This document shows positions 1-8,338 of a stretch of 40,046 bases of DNA, piece after piece. The DNA comes from Clostridium sp. (GTDB lineage Bacteria > Bacillota > Clostridia > Acetivibrionales > Acetivibrionaceae). Location of the stretch: the NCBI GenBank assembly GCA_012517995.1, contig JAAYTS010000012.1:1-40046 (forward strand), read 5' to 3'. Within the stretch, counting starts at the first letter, position 1; each line of letters opens with the position of its first letter. The notes under the pieces are model-generated. The model was not told the DNA's origin and ran no database searches. It saw only the letters and a program-made list of their open reading frames with translations. The position numbers and the translations under genes are program-made.

Positions 1-2
1 CT

Positions 3-128
3 AAAAATGGAAGTTATATATCTTTGTATGAGTACATACCGGAGACTAAAGAAACTAAACTGTTAGTTAAGTTTGATGTTACAAATATACGGGAAATAGC
101 ATTTATAGAAGCAAATAAAAATAATTAA
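3..128 (+). CDS. C-terminal fragment of an unidentified protein
   Basis: An open frame enters from the left edge and stops with TAA at 126-128, giving 41 residues that end ...REIAFIEANKNN. The peptide is mixed charged and hydrophobic, with no motif I recognise. engB often follows lon in Firmicutes, but this tail does not look like the end of Lon to me. It lies in the same orientation as engB with about 150 bp between them. Function unknown; coding status rests only on the open frame and its plausible composition. Confidence 0.45.
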   Translation, partial: KNGSYISLYEYIPETKETKLLVKFDVTNIREIAFIEANKNN

Positions 129-229
129 AAAATAAATTTTATAAGGTAAAATTCACGGGATAATAGAGCGCAACGGTTCTGGAAAGACGGTTCTTTTTAA
201 ATGTGTAACCTTTAAATTTGTAAGTTTAA

Positions 230-262
230 TGGTATAATATTTTTTGAAGATAAATATTATAC
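230..262 (+). promoter_or_regulatory. engB promoter: extended -10 overlapped by an inverted repeat
   Basis: TATAAT at 233-238 is preceded by TG one base upstream (230-231), an extended -10 element; no good -35 is visible 17 bp upstream. A perfect 11-bp inverted repeat (GTATAATATTT 232-242, AAATATTATAC 252-262, 9-nt spacer) covers the -10 and the expected start site. The engB ribosome binding site AGAGG (266-270) follows directly. The repeat could be an operator or a 5' mRNA hairpin. Confidence 0.55.
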
Positions 263-279
263 AAAAGAGGTAGAATGTA

Positions 280-879
280 ATGAGTTTAAATATAAATAAT
301 GCAAAATATGAACTATCGGCGGTTAAGCCTTCCCAGTATCCTGTTAGCGATTTGCCTGAAGTGACCTTTGTAGGGAGGTCTAATGTAGGTAAATCCTCTT
401 TGATTAATTCTCTTTTAAACAGGAAAAATTTAGCGAGGGTTGCAGCTACACCAGGAAAGACACAGGTGATAAATTTTTATAATATAGATGAGACATTATA
501 TTTTGTAGATCTTCCCGGATACGGATATGCAAAGGTGGCAAAAGGAGTACAAGCTTCCTGGGCAAAATTCATTGAAACTTATTTAATTAAAAGAGAGCAG
601 CTAAAACTAATAGTTATGCTTGTTGATATAAGACATTCTCCCACTTCCAATGACAAATTAATGCATGACTGGATTTTGAGTATGGGATTTCCCTATATTG
701 TGGTTGCAACAAAGATGGACAAAATTCCTCGCTCAAAAATAAAGCCAAGATTGGCTGATATAGCAAAAACATTAAATCTTAAAAGTTCTATAAAGGTAAT
801 TCCTTATTCATCGGAAACCAGACAGGGAAGAGATGAGGTGTGGAATGAAATTAAAGTTTATTTAGAAATAGAAGGTTAA
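280..879 (+). CDS. engB: Ribosome biogenesis GTP-binding protein EngB/YsxC
   Basis: A 199-residue TrmE-Era-EngA-EngB-type GTPase needed in bacteria for late assembly of the 50S ribosomal subunit. Visible motifs are the P-loop GRSNVGKSS (about residues 32-40), the switch I threonine in ATPGKT, the G3 motif DLPGYG (about 77-82), the G4 motif TKMD (about 143-146) and a G5-like SSE near residue 178. Length is normal for the family (about 195-210). The ATG start has an AGAGG ribosome binding site about 9 bp upstream. It appears to be a single-gene unit with its own extended -10 promoter, since the thiamine operon begins with a separate promoter immediately after the stop codon. Confidence 0.96.
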   Translation: MSLNINNAKYELSAVKPSQYPVSDLPEVTFVGRSNVGKSSLINSLLNRKNLARVAATPGKTQVINFYNIDETLYFVDLPGYGYAKVAKGVQASWAKFIETYLIKREQLKLIVMLVDIRHSPTSNDKLMHDWILSMGFPYIVVATKMDKIPRSKIKPRLADIAKTLNLKSSIKVIPYSSETRQGRDEVWNEIKVYLEIEG

Positions 880-881
880 TC

Positions 882-910
882 TTTACAAGTATAAATTTAT
901 AATATATAAT
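882..910 (+). promoter_or_regulatory. Sigma-A promoter of the thiamine operon
   Basis: TTTACA (882-887), 17-bp spacer, TATAAT (905-910). It begins 3 bp after the engB stop and lies about 22 bp upstream of the riboswitch P1 stem, as expected for transcription starting just before the aptamer. Confidence 0.75.
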
Positions 911-932
911 AGTCCATGAAAAATTGAATATT

Positions 933-1026
933 TTAGCTAGGGGTGCCTTATGGCTGAGAAAGAGTTAAAAACTCTTAACCCTTTGAACCTGACACGGATA
1001 ATGCCGGCGTAGGGAAGCTCTAATTA
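933..1026 (+). promoter_or_regulatory. TPP (THI-element) riboswitch
   Basis: Contains the conserved THI-box blocks in order: GGGGTGCC (940-947), CTGAGA (954-959), ACCCTTTGAACCTGA (978-992) and GGATAATGCCGGCGTAGGGA (996-1015). P1 can form from TTAGCT (933-938) and AGCTcTAA (1016-1023, one bulged C). The 3' arm of P1 plus TAATTA (1021-1026) can instead pair with TAATTAGCT (1039-1047), which includes the 5' arm of the downstream terminator. Ligand binding should therefore free the terminator and switch the thi genes off. The aptamer call is from recognised consensus; the switching model is inferred from pairing done by eye. Confidence 0.95.
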
Positions 1027-1044
1027 ATGGTATATTAATAATTA

Positions 1045-1070
1045 GCTTGCCTCCATGGCAGGCTTTTTTT
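1045..1070 (+). terminator. Intrinsic terminator of the TPP riboswitch
   Basis: Stem GCTTGCC (1045-1051) with GGCAGGC (1057-1063), 5-nt loop, followed by seven T (1064-1070). It lies between the aptamer and thiS, so it is the expression platform: transcription control, not translation control. Confidence 0.9.
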
Positions 1071-1123
1071 GTTACCTTTTGATTTAAAAATATGGAATTT
1101 ATACAAAAATAGGGGGTGAAAAA

Positions 1124-1324
1124 GTGGTTATATTACTAAATGGTAAAAAGACAGAAATTGGAGAAGAAAAGACACTAAAAGAGCTTATAAATGAAAAAGG
1201 GCTTGAGCCTGACAGAATAGTTGTTGAATACAACTATCAGGTTTTAAAACAAGATGAGTGGGAGAAAACCATTTTAAAAGAAAATGATAACCTGGAAGTT
1301 TTAAGATTTGTAGGGGGTGGATAA
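1124..1324 (+). CDS. thiS: Sulfur carrier protein ThiS
   Basis: A 66-residue ubiquitin-like protein ending in the required Gly-Gly (…RFVGGG). The C-terminus is adenylated by ThiF, converted to thiocarboxylate and donates sulfur to the thiazole ring built by ThiG. The GTG start follows the ribosome binding site AGGGGGTG (1111-1118). The next gene, thiG, begins directly after the stop, and the end of thiS supplies the thiG ribosome binding site. First gene of the TPP-riboswitch operon. Confidence 0.94.
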   Translation: MVILLNGKKTEIGEEKTLKELINEKGLEPDRIVVEYNYQVLKQDEWEKTILKENDNLEVLRFVGGG

Positions 1325-1327
1325 GTG

Positions 1328-2110
1328 ATGAATGAGAGATTAGTTTATGACAGATTGGTTATTGGAGGAGTGGAAATAAAAAGCCGGCTTTTTGTGGGGA
1401 CAGGGAAATTTTCATCAAACAAACTGATTCCCCATGTGGTTATGGCTTCAAACGCGCAAGTTATTACTGTAGCACTAAGAAGAATTGATTTTGATTCAGA
1501 TGAAGAAAACATATTAAAATACATTCCTAAAGACTGTATTTTAATGCCTAATACTTCGGGAGCAAGAAATGCAGAGGAAGCTGTAAGAATTGCAAGACTT
1601 GCAAGGGCTGCTGGTTGTGGCAATTTTATAAAGATTGAGGTTATTTCAGATAACAAATATCTTTTGCCAGATAATCATGAAACAATTAAGGCAACTGAAA
1701 TTTTAGCCAGGGAAGGATTTATTGTAATGCCTTATATGAGTCCGGATTTAATGGCAGCTAGAAGACTTGTAGAAGCAGGGGCTGCATCGGTAATGCCATT
1801 AGGTGCTCCTATAGGTACAAATAAGGGGCTTAAAACAAAGGAACTTATAAAAATATTAGTTAATGAAATTGATGTGCCTGTTATAGTTGATGCAGGAATT
1901 GGAAAGCCTTCTCATGCTTGTGAGGCTATGGAGCTTGGAGCTGCTGCTGTTCTTGTAAATACTGCTATAGCAACAGCAGAAAATCCTGCCAAAATGGCTA
2001 AGGCTTTTGCAAAAGCAGTTTCAGCTGGAAGAATGGCATATCTTTCGGGCACTGGTGCAGTTAAGGAGTATGCAGAAGCTTCATCACCTCTAACAGGGTT
2101 TTTGGCATAA
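1328..2110 (+). CDS. thiG: Thiazole synthase ThiG
   Basis: 260-residue TIM-barrel enzyme that condenses 1-deoxyxylulose 5-phosphate, dehydroglycine (from ThiH) and ThiS-thiocarboxylate into the thiazole phosphate. Family sequence is clear throughout: [12 protein letters not shown] near the N-terminus, FIKIEV with the Schiff-base lysine (about residue 100), [14 protein letters not shown], and [13 protein letters not shown] in the phosphate-binding half. The frame can start at GTG 1325 or ATG 1328; I chose ATG because AGGGGGTGG (1312-1320) then sits 7 bp upstream. Length is normal. It should work with neighbours thiS, thiF and thiH. Confidence 0.96.
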   Translation: MNERLVYDRLVIGGVEIKSRLFVGTGKFSSNKLIPHVVMASNAQVITVALRRIDFDSDEENILKYIPKDCILMPNTSGARNAEEAVRIARLARAAGCGNFIKIEVISDNKYLLPDNHETIKATEILAREGFIVMPYMSPDLMAARRLVEAGAASVMPLGAPIGTNKGLKTKELIKILVNEIDVPVIVDAGIGKPSHACEAMELGAAAVLVNTAIATAENPAKMAKAFAKAVSAGRMAYLSGTGAVKEYAEASSPLTGFLA

Positions 2111-2155
2111 AAGCTCACTTAAAAAACAAAAGAAATGATTGAAAGAAGGATTGCA

Positions 2156-3259
2156 ATGAGTTTTTATAATGAGTACATAAAATATAGGGATTTTGATTTT
2201 GAAAGTTTTTTTAAAGAGCTAACTGATGAACATGTACTAAGGGCAATTAGCAAAGAAATACTTGATGAATATGATTTTATGACTCTTTTATCAAAAAGAG
2301 CAGAAAAGTATTTAGAAGAAATGGCACAAAAAGCTCAAAAGCTCACTTTGCAGCATTTTGGGAAAGTGATATTTTTGTATACACCCTTGTACTTAGCAAA
2401 TTATTGTGTCAACCAATGTGCCTATTGCGGTTTTAATATAACCAACAAAATTACAAGAAAAAAACTTAGATTGGATGAGGTTAAAAGTGAAGCAGAAGCA
2501 ATAGCAAAGACAGGCTTAAAACATATTTTAATTCTTACAGGGGAATCAAAAGAAAAGACACCTGTAAACTATATAAAGGATTGTGTGGAAATTTTAAAAA
2601 AATACTTTTCATCCATAACAATAGAAATTTATCCATTGACGAAAGAGGAATACAAAGAGTTGGTTTTAGTCGGGGTTGATGGAGTTACAGTATATCAGGA
2701 AGTGTATAATGAAAAGACTTATGACAAAATTCATATAAAAGGACCTAAGAAAGATTATAAATTTAGAATTGATACACCTGAAAGGGCATGCAGGGCATCA
2801 ATGAGAAGCGTAAATATTGGAGCACTTTTGGGTTTAGAGGACTGGAGGAGTGAAAGCTTTTTTACAGGCATCCACGCCAATTATCTTCAAAATAAATACC
2901 CAGATACTGAAATATCAATTTCTCTTCCAAGAATAAGACCTCATAGTGGAAACTTTCAATCTATATTTAATGTGGAAGACAAAAATATAGTACAGATAAT
3001 GCTGGCTTTAAGGCTTTATATGCCGAGGGTGGGTATTACCATCTCTACTAGGGAGAGGGCAGAGTTTAGAGATAATCTTATAGGTCTTGGTGTCACTAAA
3101 ATGTCTGCAGGCTCTTCAACAAAAGTGGGAGGACATGCATTAGAGGAAGAAAGTGATGGACAGTTTGATATATCAGATGCAAGAAGTGTTGAAGAGATGA
3201 GAATGAGCATTTATAAAAAAGGCTATCAACCTGTATTTAAAGATTGGCATGCAATATGA
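2156..3259 (+). CDS. thiH: 2-iminoacetate synthase ThiH (radical SAM)
   Basis: Radical S-adenosylmethionine enzyme of about 367 residues that cleaves tyrosine to dehydroglycine and p-cresol for thiazole formation. The cluster motif C-x3-C-x2-C is visible in [12 protein letters not shown] (about residues 83-94). The C-terminal part contains the family sequence [11 protein letters not shown]. The presence of ThiH rather than the oxygen-dependent glycine oxidase ThiO fits anaerobic life. An earlier in-frame ATG exists at 2135, but AAGAAGGA (2143-2150) is 5 bp before the ATG at 2156, which I prefer. Third gene of the thi operon. Confidence 0.95.
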   Translation: MSFYNEYIKYRDFDFESFFKELTDEHVLRAISKEILDEYDFMTLLSKRAEKYLEEMAQKAQKLTLQHFGKVIFLYTPLYLANYCVNQCAYCGFNITNKITRKKLRLDEVKSEAEAIAKTGLKHILILTGESKEKTPVNYIKDCVEILKKYFSSITIEIYPLTKEEYKELVLVGVDGVTVYQEVYNEKTYDKIHIKGPKKDYKFRIDTPERACRASMRSVNIGALLGLEDWRSESFFTGIHANYLQNKYPDTEISISLPRIRPHSGNFQSIFNVEDKNIVQIMLALRLYMPRVGITISTRERAEFRDNLIGLGVTKMSAGSSTKVGGHALEEESDGQFDISDARSVEEMRMSIYKKGYQPVFKDWHAI

Positions 3260-3284
3260 AAATAATGAAAAATGGTGATTGGTT

Positions 3285-3917
3285 ATGGAAAATGATTTTT
3301 TAAAGGGGCTTTTAAATTATATAAAAGAAGAACAGCTTGAAAAAATCCAAAAAGTAAAAATAGGAGTGGCAGGGACAGGTGGATTAGGTTCTAACTGTGC
3401 TTTTAATCTTGTTAGAAGTGGGTTTAAAAAATTTAAAATAGTGGATTTTGATATAGTTGAACCATCAAATCTTAACAGACAGTTTTTCTTTTTAGATCAG
3501 ATAAATATGCCCAAAGTTGAAGCTTTAAAAGATAATTTAAAAAGAATTAATCCAGATGTTGAAATTGAAACAGTATATAAAAAGATTACCCCAGAAAACG
3601 TAAAGGACATGTTTTCAGACTGTGATGTGGTGGTTGAGGCATTTGATAAAGTTAAATATAAAAAAATCATTGTGGAAAACTTTTTGATGTCAGATAAGCT
3701 TTTAGTCTGTGTGTCAGGAGTTGCAGGCTGGGGAAATAGCGATGATATAAGGATAAGGAAAGTCCGTGATAAATTTTATATGATAGGTGATTTTGTTACT
3801 GAAGTGGGTGAAAACCTGCCTCCCATATCTCCTAGGGTAAATATTACTGCTGCAAAACAGGCAGATGTGATATTAAATTATTTTTTAGGTGAAGGTGAGG
3901 GTTTTGTGAATGGGTAA
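3285..3917 (+). CDS. thiF: ThiS adenylyltransferase ThiF (short clostridial form)
   Basis: E1-like enzyme that adenylates the C-terminal glycine of ThiS. Shown by the nucleotide-binding GTGGLGS near residue 30, DFDIVEPSNLNRQFF (aspartate and arginine-finger region) and a cysteine in LVCVSGVAGWG. At about 210 residues it is shorter than E. coli ThiF and has no visible CxxC zinc pairs, matching the short ThiF family found in anaerobes with ThiH. Start is uncertain: TTG 3279 is also in frame, and the ATG has only a weak GGTGAT upstream. The end overlaps the next gene by 8 bp, suggesting translational coupling. Confidence 0.88.
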   Translation: MENDFLKGLLNYIKEEQLEKIQKVKIGVAGTGGLGSNCAFNLVRSGFKKFKIVDFDIVEPSNLNRQFFFLDQINMPKVEALKDNLKRINPDVEIETVYKKITPENVKDMFSDCDVVVEAFDKVKYKKIIVENFLMSDKLLVCVSGVAGWGNSDDIRIRKVRDKFYMIGDFVTEVGENLPPISPRVNITAAKQADVILNYFLGEGEGFVNG

Positions 3918-4965
3918 ATTTTACAGAATAATTGATGCAAATATAAATAGAGCATCAGAAGGTATAAGGGTCTTAGAAGATTTGGCAAGGTTTTATTTAG
4001 AAGATAAAGATTTGAGCAAAAGATTAAAGGAAATAAGACATGGTATAAGAAAAGAAGTTATGGATTTTTTGCCATCTCTTTTAAATGCCAGAGACTCGGT
4101 AGAGGATGTGGGGGCTAGTATATCAAAAGAACTTGAAATTGACAATAAAGCTTCACTTAAAGAGCTTGTAACAGCTAATTTTAAAAGACTTCAGGAAGCT
4201 CTTAGGACTATAGAAGAAAATTTAAAGGTAATTGATAAATACCAGCTTTCAAAAGTGTATGAAAATTTCAGATTTAATACATATGAGATGGAAAAAGATT
4301 TTTTTAAAAGAATTTTTCCATCTAAAAAAAGATGTGATTTTTTAAAGGGACTTTATTGTATAACTGCCCATGAGCTTTCAAAAGGCAGAAGCAATATAGA
4401 AGTTGTAGAAATGATGATAAAAGGTGGAGCTAAAATAATTCAGTACAGAGAAAAGAACAAAAGCTTTATTGATATGTACAAAGAGTGTGTAGAAATAAGG
4501 AAGATGACAAAGGAAGCAAAAGTAACCTTTATAGTAAATGACCATGTGGATTTGGCAATGATGGTTAAAGCAGATGGGGTACATTTAGGTCAGGATGATT
4601 ATCCAATTGATAAGGTAAGAGAACTTGTGGGAGAGGATATCATTATAGGGCTTTCAACTCATTCTCCAAAGCAGGCACAAGAGGCACTTAAAAAAGATAT
4701 AGACTATATAGGAGTTGGACCGATATATAAAACATATACAAAAAAAGATGTGTGCGCCCCTGTAGGGTTAGAATATTTAGAATACGTGATTAAAAATATT
4801 CACATTCCATATGTGGCAATAGGAGGTATAAAAGAACACAACTTACATGAGGTGTTATCTAAAGGGGCTAAATGTATTTCTATGGTTACAGGGATTACAG
4901 AAGCGGAAGATATTAAAGAAAAAGTTATGAGAATAAATAAGAAGATTTTAGAGGGGGAAATGTAA
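3910..4965 (+). CDS. thiE: Fused ThiD2 (HMP-P kinase) and thiamine-phosphate synthase ThiE
   Basis: 351 residues with two domains. Residues 1 to about 135 match the ThiD2 family: [21 protein letters not shown] is its hallmark N-terminus, and the region is largely helical. ThiD2 is a monofunctional hydroxymethylpyrimidine-phosphate kinase. Residues about 145-351 are ThiE, with [44 protein letters not shown] and YVAIGGI. The fusion would phosphorylate the product of the neighbouring ThiC and couple it to the ThiG thiazole, giving thiamine monophosphate. No canonical ThiD is in the operon. The start overlaps thiF, and thiC begins one base after the stop. The ThiD2 assignment rests on remembered family sequence. 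Confidence 0.9.
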   Translation: MGKFYRIIDANINRASEGIRVLEDLARFYLEDKDLSKRLKEIRHGIRKEVMDFLPSLLNARDSVEDVGASISKELEIDNKASLKELVTANFKRLQEALRTIEENLKVIDKYQLSKVYENFRFNTYEMEKDFFKRIFPSKKRCDFLKGLYCITAHELSKGRSNIEVVEMMIKGGAKIIQYREKNKSFIDMYKECVEIRKMTKEAKVTFIVNDHVDLAMMVKADGVHLGQDDYPIDKVRELVGEDIIIGLSTHSPKQAQEALKKDIDYIGVGPIYKTYTKKDVCAPVGLEYLEYVIKNIHIPYVAIGGIKEHNLHEVLSKGAKCISMVTGITEAEDIKEKVMRINKKILEGEM

Positions 4966-4966
4966 A

Positions 4967-6265
4967 ATGTATACAACACAGATGGATGCAGCAAAAAAGG
5001 GGATTATAACAAATGAAATGAAAATTGTTGCAAAAAAAGAAGGGAAGAGTGTTGAGGAAATTCGAAGTCTTATAGAAAAAGGAAGGGTAATTATACCTGC
5101 AAATAAAAATCATAAAAGTCTTGATCCTGAAGGAATAGGGGAAGGACTTAGAACTAAGATAAATGTAAACTTAGGTATTTCAAAGGATTGTTGTGATTTT
5201 GAAATGGAGTTGGAAAAAGCCAAAAAGGCTGTGAATTTAAAAGCTGAAGCAATTATGGACCTTAGTTCCTATGGAAAGACCGAAGAGTTTCGCCAAAAAC
5301 TTCTGGAAACTTCCTCGGCTATGATTGGTACAGTTCCTATATATGATGCAGTTGGTTTTTACGATAAAGATTTAAAGGATATAACACCAAAAGAGTTTTT
5401 AGACGTTGTAATAAAACATGCCAAAGATGGTGTGGACTTTATGACAATACATGCAGGCATAAACAGGGAAACAGCTAAAAGATTTAAACAAAACAAAAGA
5501 CTTACCAATATTGTTTCAAGAGGCGGTTCATTGATGTTTGCCTGGATGGAACTTACAGGAAATGAAAATCCCTTTTACCAGTACTATGATGAATTATTAG
5601 ATATTTTTGCACAATACGATGTAACTATTAGTCTTGGTGATGCACTAAGGCCAGGAAGTATAAATGATTCTACAGATGCTTCCCAGGTGATGGAGCTTAT
5701 TGTTTTAGGAGAGCTGACCAAAAGAGCATGGGAGAAAAATGTTCAAGTGATGATAGAAGGGCCAGGCCATATGGCTATAAATGAAATTGCAGCTAATGTG
5801 ATATTAGAAAAGAGACTGTGTCATGGAGCGCCATTTTATGTTTTAGGGCCTATTGTAACTGATATAGCACCAGGATATGACCATATAACAAGTGCTATTG
5901 GAGGGGCTATTGCCGCTGCAAATGGTGCAGACTTTTTGTGCTATGTAACGCCAGCGGAGCATTTAAGGCTTCCAGATATTGATGATATGAAAGAGGGAAT
6001 AATTGCTTCAAAAATAGCAGCTCATGCAGCAGATATAGCAAAGGGAATTAAAGGCGCAAGAGAATGGGACAACCAAATGAGTGAAGCTAGACAAAAACTA
6101 GATTGGGAGGGGATGTTTCATCTTGCCATTGACAGTGAAAAGGCTAGAAAGTACAGAGAAAGTTCAATTCCAGAGGATAAAGACACTTGTACCATGTGTG
6201 GAAAAATGTGTGCTATGAAAAATACCAACAAAGTGTTAAAAGGAGAAGAAGTAAACATAATTTAA
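4967..6265 (+). CDS. thiC: Phosphomethylpyrimidine synthase ThiC (short form)
   Basis: 432-residue radical SAM enzyme that rearranges aminoimidazole ribotide to HMP-phosphate. Recognisable blocks are [52 protein letters not shown] and the zinc-site region [20 protein letters not shown]. The cluster cysteines lie near the C-terminus in [14 protein letters not shown], spaced C-x2-C-x3-C; the well-studied E. coli and plant enzymes have C-x2-C-x4-C. The protein lacks the long N-terminal domain of those enzymes, as usual in clostridia and archaea. GAGGGGG lies upstream of the ATG. Last gene of the operon; a G-rich hairpin follows. Confidence 0.95.
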   Translation: MYTTQMDAAKKGIITNEMKIVAKKEGKSVEEIRSLIEKGRVIIPANKNHKSLDPEGIGEGLRTKINVNLGISKDCCDFEMELEKAKKAVNLKAEAIMDLSSYGKTEEFRQKLLETSSAMIGTVPIYDAVGFYDKDLKDITPKEFLDVVIKHAKDGVDFMTIHAGINRETAKRFKQNKRLTNIVSRGGSLMFAWMELTGNENPFYQYYDELLDIFAQYDVTISLGDALRPGSINDSTDASQVMELIVLGELTKRAWEKNVQVMIEGPGHMAINEIAANVILEKRLCHGAPFYVLGPIVTDIAPGYDHITSAIGGAIAAANGADFLCYVTPAEHLRLPDIDDMKEGIIASKIAAHAADIAKGIKGAREWDNQMSEARQKLDWEGMFHLAIDSEKARKYRESSIPEDKDTCTMCGKMCAMKNTNKVLKGEEVNII

Positions 6266-6270
6266 TAAGT

Positions 6271-6297
6271 AAAGGGGTGAAGGGGGGAAACCCCTTT
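6271..6297 (+). terminator. Possible end-of-operon hairpin after thiC
   Basis: AAAGGGG (6271-6277) can pair with CCCCTTT (6291-6297); AAGGGG at 6280-6285 can pair with the same arm as an alternative. No U-tract follows, so it is not a standard intrinsic terminator; it could protect the mRNA 3' end or terminate inefficiently. Confidence 0.4.
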
Positions 6298-6308
6298 CTA
6301 ACAAAAAA

Positions 6309-6461
6309 CTGCAGTTACTAGCTGCAGCAGATATTATATATGTATAGAGGAAAAAGTACATAAAAAGTTTTCCGTACAATTATAGTATATTATATTTATG
6401 AAAAATTGTTAACTGTTATAATGACCAAAATTTAAAGAAAATACATCTCTTTTTTGGTCAT
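6309..6461 (+). promoter_or_regulatory. Repeat-rich region with probable promoter before the GNAT gene
   Basis: CTGCAG occurs as a 7-nt-spaced inverted pair (6309-6314, 6322-6327), and GGAAAA (6349-6354) pairs with TTTTCC (6368-6373). An extended -10, TGtTATAAT (6414-6422), has no clear -35. A 10-bp perfect inverted repeat, ATGACCAAAA (6421-6430) with TTTTGGTCAT (6452-6461), spans the likely transcription start. Confidence 0.4.
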
Positions 6462-6505
6462 AGTGTTATAACAAGGCGATAACAGTGTTATAACGAGGTG
6501 TTAAA
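6462..6505 (+). repeat. Tandem 22-nt repeat with palindrome GTTATAAC
   Basis: Two adjacent 22-nt units (6462-6483 and 6484-6505), 18/22 identical, each opening with AGTGTTATAAC. GTTATAAC is itself a perfect palindrome, so two sites lie exactly two helical turns apart. The second unit contains the GAGGTG ribosome binding site (6495-6500) and runs into the ATG of the acetyltransferase gene. This is the layout of a repressor operator that also masks translation initiation. Confidence 0.6.
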
Positions 6506-7014
6506 TGTTTTCTTTAAACGTAAATAATGAGGATGTTTTTTTAAAAGATGTAAAATTAAATAAGCTTGTTAAAATACATAAGTGGTATAACAATATTGAT
6601 GAATATGGATTTGCCACAGGAGTTGACAGGCCTATGCCCTTTGATTATATTTTGAAAGAGTATTTTAAAGTGGTATCATCCCCGGAAGAATTTTTTGTGG
6701 GAGTGTATAATCTTTCTAATGAAATGGTGGGTCTATTAAAAGGCAGATTTATTTCTAAGGAAAAAATTGTATGGATAAAGGTTTTAATCATTAAAACTGA
6801 ATTTCAGAGAAAGGGCTATGGGAAAAAGGCCATAGAGTTATTAAGAGATTATTTTATTAAGAAACATCATGTAAAAAGCATATACCTTACTGTTGACAAG
6901 GAAAATAAGGGGGCTTATGCATTTTGGAAAAAGCAAGGTTTTAAGGAAGTTGAAAAGATAGAGAAGTATGTTAGTTTACAAGAAAAAAATATTAAATTAT
7001 TGGTTTTGTGTTAA
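6505..7014 (+). CDS. GNAT-family N-acetyltransferase
   Basis: 169 residues with the GNAT fold. The acetyl-CoA pyrophosphate-binding motif A is visible as TEFQRKGYGKKAIELL (Q/R-x-x-G-x-G/A), and motif B-like LTVDKENKGAYAFWKKQGF lies near the C-terminus. Substrate unknown; the architecture resembles RimJ/RimL-type enzymes acting on protein or small amines. The ATG overlaps the last base of a tandem repeat, and the ribosome binding site is inside the repeat. It appears monocistronic: a strong new promoter follows. Confidence 0.85.
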   Translation: MFSLNVNNEDVFLKDVKLNKLVKIHKWYNNIDEYGFATGVDRPMPFDYILKEYFKVVSSPEEFFVGVYNLSNEMVGLLKGRFISKEKIVWIKVLIIKTEFQRKGYGKKAIELLRDYFIKKHHVKSIYLTVDKENKGAYAFWKKQGFKEVEKIEKYVSLQEKNIKLLVLC

Positions 7015-7095
7015 AAGGCATAAAGGGAGATATAAAGGGTTTACCCATATGTGCAAAATGCCGATAAACATTATATAGAATATAAAAAAATACAT

Positions 7096-7124
7096 TTGAC
7101 AAAGAAAATCCATAAGGTTATAAT
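7096..7124 (+). promoter_or_regulatory. Consensus sigma-A promoter
   Basis: TTGACA (7096-7101), 17-bp spacer, TATAAT (7119-7124): a perfect match to both hexamers and to the spacing. It drives the wall hydrolase gene with a leader of about 105 nt. The leader holds a small perfect hairpin, TGCAAAA-gcg-TTTTGCA (7155-7171). Confidence 0.9.
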
Positions 7125-7239
7125 GAATTTTAATTGGGAGTTTAGTTAATGTTGTGCAAAAGCGTTTTGCAAAGGCATATTCCTATAAGAGTATATGTTT
7201 TTGTAAGCCTGAAGTACAAAGGATTAGGAGGCTTTATTG

Positions 7240-8229
7240 ATGTTAAAGTTTAAAAGCATGTTTTTGTACGTAAGTTCTCTTGTCTTTTTAATGTCAACGT
7301 GGACAACTCTATCACACGCTCAAAATCAAAAGAAAGAATCTCAAGTAATCACTGCTAATGTCTTTAAAAAAGAACAACCTGACGACAATTTAATAAAATT
7401 TTTAAATAAAAACTCAATTGGAATATCAACTGATTTAAATGAACTATATAAAGCAGCTTATAGTAATATGATTGCAAAGAAGGTTTTAGAAAAAAAGTAT
7501 GCTAAAGAGATTGTAGCAAAAGAAGATACAGAAAGTACCGAAGTTGAAACAGCTACCGAAACAAGCACAGAAAATACAGCAGAGGTTAAAAACCAAACAG
7601 GAGTGGTTACTGCTTCTGCATTAAATGTAAGAGCAGGTGCAGGAACTGGATATGACAAAATAGATGTTGTAATGAGAAATGAAGCAATAACAATAATAGG
7701 ACAAGCTAATGATTGGTACAACATTGTTACATCATCAGGAACTAAAGGCTGGGTTCATACTTCTTATGTTTCTGTTAGTTCTTATCAGCAAAATGTTGCA
7801 ACAAGGGGTGGGAATTCTGCACCAAGACAAGAAGAAAAGGATGTATTAGAACTTAGGACTGATATAGTAGAAGAGGCTAAAAAGTATTTAGGAGTTAAAT
7901 ATGTCTATGGTGGAAGCAGCCCTAGTGGGTTTGATTGCTCAGGGCTTATATGGTACGTTTTCAAAAATCATGGAATTAATTTAAACAGGGTAGCAGCAGA
8001 CCAAGCAAAACAGGGTACTTGGGTAGCCAAAGAAAATCTGGTTGCTGGGGATTTGGTGTTTTTTGATACCAGAGGTACTGGCAGCTATATAAATCATGTT
8101 GGAATTTATATAGGTAATGGAAACTTTATTCATGCATCTTCTGGAAGCAGTGCCAGATGTGTTGTAATCAGTGACCTAACCACTGGCTTTTATCAAAAGA
8201 CATATATGACTGCTAGAAGTGTTTTCTAA
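7240..8229 (+). CDS. Secreted SH3-domain NlpC/P60 peptidoglycan hydrolase
   Basis: 329 residues: N-terminal signal peptide with the likely cut after SHA (about residue 28), a charged Glu/Thr-rich linker, a bacterial SH3 domain (GVVTASALNVRAGAG…GWVHTSYV, about 120-180) and a C-terminal NlpC/P60 domain (about 205-329). The catalytic cysteine is in FDCSGL (C233), with histidines in NHVGIYIGN (about H286) and FIHASS (about H298). Enzymes of this class cut D-Glu-diaminopimelate bonds in stem peptides, and the SH3 domain binds the wall. AGGAGG (7226-7231) is 8 bp before ATG 7240; a TTG directly before it is also in frame. Likely highly expressed, given the consensus promoter. Confidence 0.93.
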   Translation: MLKFKSMFLYVSSLVFLMSTWTTLSHAQNQKKESQVITANVFKKEQPDDNLIKFLNKNSIGISTDLNELYKAAYSNMIAKKVLEKKYAKEIVAKEDTESTEVETATETSTENTAEVKNQTGVVTASALNVRAGAGTGYDKIDVVMRNEAITIIGQANDWYNIVTSSGTKGWVHTSYVSVSSYQQNVATRGGNSAPRQEEKDVLELRTDIVEEAKKYLGVKYVYGGSSPSGFDCSGLIWYVFKNHGINLNRVAADQAKQGTWVAKENLVAGDLVFFDTRGTGSYINHVGIYIGNGNFIHASSGSSARCVVISDLTTGFYQKTYMTARSVF

Positions 8230-8241
8230 AAAAGACATAAT

Positions 8242-8278
8242 CTTTAGGTGGGGAACAGGAAGAGTTCCTCACCTAAAG
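8242..8278 (+). terminator. Long hairpin after the NlpC/P60 gene
   Basis: CTTTAGGTGGGGAAC (8242-8256) pairs over 15 bp (one G-U) with GTTCCTCACCTAAAG (8264-8278), with a 7-nt loop. The sequence after it is not U-rich, so termination is inferred from position only. Similar AGGTGG hairpins occur at 28309-28345 and 36599-36633. Confidence 0.55.
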
Positions 8279-8338
8279 GTGTGATATATGATGGTTTGGC
8301 TTTTGGGAATTAAAAAAAACAATTAATGTGAGGTGTTT

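Noticed and set aside
3285-3917. ThiF truncated relative to E. coli
   Set aside because: Short ThiF without zinc CxxC pairs is a recognised family in ThiH-containing anaerobes; the core motifs are intact.
6205-6240. Abnormal ThiC cluster motif (C-x2-C-x3-C)
   Set aside because: Differs from the E. coli spacing, but short anaerobe-type ThiC proteins probably share this form, so I do not count it as a defect.
7125-7239. Possible c-di-AMP (ydaO) riboswitch before the NlpC/P60 gene
   Set aside because: Such genes are often preceded by one, but the leader is only about 105 nt and lacks the recognisable conserved blocks; only a small hairpin is seen.
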